Part shown: piece after piece, positions 62,703 through 64,000 of the stretch
Numbering within the stretch: position 1 is the stretch's first letter
How the letters are laid out: each line of letters begins with the position of its first letter
Assembly (NCBI RefSeq): GCF_026248685.1
Contig: NZ_CP111041.1
Coordinates: 62,001-126,000 of the forward strand
Direction of reading: 5' to 3'
Length of the DNA stretch: 64,000 nucleotides
DNA from: Haladaptatus caseinilyticus
Lineage (GTDB): Archaea; Halobacteriota; Halobacteria; Halobacteriales; Haladaptataceae
Notes under the pieces: generated by a model
Database searches by the model: none
What the model was told of the DNA's origin: nothing
Seen by the model: only the letters and a program-made list of their open reading frames with translations
Made by a program: the position numbers and the translations under genes

Positions 62703-63175
62703 CGGGTAAACAACTCGAGTTCAGCTGCCAGTCGAAGGAAATCAGCATGCTGTATCTCAAGTACACCACTTGCCTCGCGATAGGTGAGGTCACCATCCTC
62801 GACACGTTCCCAGACATCAAGGAGTTCGTCGATGATACTATCACCATATGTGTCGAGCATATACTCAGTCGTTTCGGACTCTGCCTCAACAGCCGTCGCG
62901 ATGGCGTCCAGTGAGAGATGAATATCAAAGTCAACGGCAGTGTAGGTCGCAGGCTTCATTTGCTTCCGATGGAGGAGACCCGCTTGGTGCAGCTCGCGAC
63001 AATAGTCGTGTGCTGTCGTATGTGGGAGCCCAAGGTCGTCTTTGAGGGTGGTGACGGCGAACTGCTCGTGCTTGGCTGCGTGGCTGAGGATCTCGAGCTT
63101 GCGGTCATGTGCCAATTGCTCAAACACCGTCTGGAGACGTTTCCGGGAGATGGGAGTATCGTTTGTGACTCTCAT
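62699..63175 (-). CDS. Winged-helix regulator, probable antitoxin of the PIN pair
   Basis: The 158-residue protein has an N-terminal winged helix (VFEQLAHDRKLEILSHAAKH, LGLPHTTAHDYCRELHQAGL). A C-terminal helical part (about 95-158) may bind the PIN partner. Its promoter and start codon overlap a 17-bp palindrome at 63191-63207 and related half sites, strongly suggesting autoregulation. Confidence 0.8.
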   Translation of the reverse strand: MRVTNDTPISRKRLQTVFEQLAHDRKLEILSHAAKHEQFAVTTLKDDLGLPHTTAHDYCRELHQAGLLHRKQMKPATYTAVDFDIHLSLDAIATAVEAESETTEYMLDTYGDSIIDELLDVWERVEDGDLTYREASGVLEIQHADFLRLAAELELFTR

Positions 63176-63207
63176 ACGAATTTCACGAATATACGAAATA
63201 TTCGTAT
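63174..63207. promoter_or_regulatory. Palindromic operator of the HTH-PIN operon
   Basis: ATACGAAATATTCGTAT (63191-63207) has perfect 7-bp arms around a 3-base centre. A second half-site array, ATACGAATTTCACGAAT, begins at 63174, right at the minus-strand start codon. Binding here would block transcription and translation initiation. Confidence 0.6.
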
Positions 63208-63432
63208 GGACCTAAACCTGTCGAACAGCCGAATCTGAGAGTATCACCACTACACTCAAAATTGTGAAAATTGAATCACTGAGTTTTAACCGGCTTGCGT
63301 GGAGTCTCGGTGTATGCTGGTCGCATCGACGGTCAGATAAGAAACGACAATCCGCGCTTTTTCCCGCTGAACCGAACTAGATTCTCACCACAAGCCCGAG
63401 TTTTGATGCATCTCTTATTTTCATATAATTTT

Positions 63433-63626
63433 CTACTGAATAGGCTTTAGTAACGCAATTTCTGAGTCAGTCACGGGCTCATCTTGCAAGTGGAGATCGA
63501 TCGTGCGCGCTGTTTCTGACAGGAGAACGCTAAACACCTGTGCGGCAGAGTCTTCAGCAAGGCGCAGAGGGTTCCACGTTGCATGGGTTAGGATCGCGTT
63601 CCTGAGAGCTTTTGGAAGAGGTCACC
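63433..63626 (-). pseudogene. C-terminal gene fragment, family unknown
   Basis: A minus-strand frame of about 60 codons ending at 63433 encodes ALRNAILTHATWNPLRLAED, SAAQVFSVLLSETARTIDLH and LQDEPVTDSEIALLKPIQ. It looks coding but runs into a stop just upstream; another frame there reads ITIGDLFQKLSGT, which suggests a frameshift. I do not recognise the family. Confidence 0.35.
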
Positions 63627-64000
63627 TATTGTGATATTTGTAACTCTGTTGACTCCTATAACATGCGGCTATCTTCGTTGGTGGCATCGTATTCAGTCAC
63701 TGGTTGAAGCTTATTCTCGAGAACGGTTCTACGCAGCTCTCATGTGAGAAAATGTTCCTTTCCCGGTATCGCAGGAAATAAACCTCTAGATGAGCTATCT
63801 CGTGATATAGTTCTTGGACGTTGTGCACCAGGTAGTAGACGTACTTGGCGGTTCGATGTCGGCGAAGCATTACCAGCGCGACCGATTCCGGCTAAGTGAC
63901 GACGCTCGTGAGACGGGGTAGTCGTCTCAAAAGAACTCTATCGAATCCCCTGCCAACGTGTGCATCGCTAAACAGCCAAAGCTATCCTGTAAAACAATGA
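63627..64000. other. Right end of window, no confident gene
   Basis: A 57-codon minus-strand frame (63697-63870) beginning MLRRHRTAKYVYYLVHNVQE looks protein-like, but is short and unrecognised. Nothing else is seen. Confidence 0.3.

Noticed and set aside
63697-63870. 57-codon minus-strand frame near the right end
   Set aside because: Protein-like, but short and without family, ribosome-binding or promoter support, so it is noted only in the interval description.

Overview
The window is haloarchaeal (class Halobacteria). Encoded proteins are rich in Asp/Glu. Secreted proteins carry twin-arginine signals followed by a lipobox Cys. Several genes start 20-35 bases downstream of AT-rich TATA-like boxes, which suggests leaderless transcripts. 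Typical haloarchaeal families occur: Bat-type HTH_10 regulators, HalOD1 domains, DUF7344, DUF5789, a TFB and an accessory family B DNA polymerase. The genus cannot be fixed from the sequence. The mosaic of catabolic islands, toxin-antitoxin pairs, dispersed short repeats and many decayed genes fits a megaplasmid or genomic island. No tRNA, rRNA, CRISPR array or intact transposase was seen.

Bases 1-12000 hold a sugar-acid catabolic island that is partly decaying. It has an IclR regulator, a mannonate dehydratase, a short-chain dehydrogenase (SDR) and a complete TRAP transporter (dctP-dctQ-dctM). Remnants of a D-2-hydroxyacid dehydrogenase, a second SDR and an altronate-dehydratase (UxaA) domain flank it. 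Two near-identical 17-bp palindromes, one at the IclR promoter and one between two of the pseudogenes, look like operators of this regulator. An ArsR/SRPBCC pair follows.

Bases 12179-26216 hold a second island. Its parts are another mannonate dehydratase, two tandem nucleoside 2-deoxyribosyltransferase-like proteins, a second IclR regulator, and a set of SDR, fumarylacetoacetate-hydrolase-family and mandelate-racemase-family enzymes that fits a dehydratase / 2-keto-3-deoxy acid dehydrogenase / diketo-acid hydrolase route. A metallo-beta-lactamase-fold protein (possible lactonase) is divergent from a uronate-dehydrogenase-like enzyme. A nucleoside hydrolase, a Usp protein and an ECF transporter (T, fused A-A', S) with a second nucleoside hydrolase complete it. 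The ECF ATPase is strongly asymmetric, with one predicted canonical and one degenerate ATP site. Both nucleoside hydrolases carry the same two active-site substitutions (Glu166 to Ser and His241 to Ser by the Crithidia enzyme numbering). This is the best candidate for an undescribed system.

Bases 26217-43400 are sparse: Tat lipoproteins (one with a 15-bp minisatellite), an ABC-2 type exporter, a Usp, a cluster of three Bat-like regulators with HalOD1, DUF7344 and zinc-finger proteins, several pseudogenes, and a family B polymerase with altered motifs. Bases 43400-64000 contain an SLC13/TrkA-C permease, a TFB, CBS proteins, an MNT-HEPN pair, a MITE-like inverted-repeat element, a decayed lipid kinase, more HalOD1/DUF7344 genes, a PAC2 protein, small zinc proteins, a cold-shock protein, an orphan SufB and an HTH-PIN pair with a palindromic operator.
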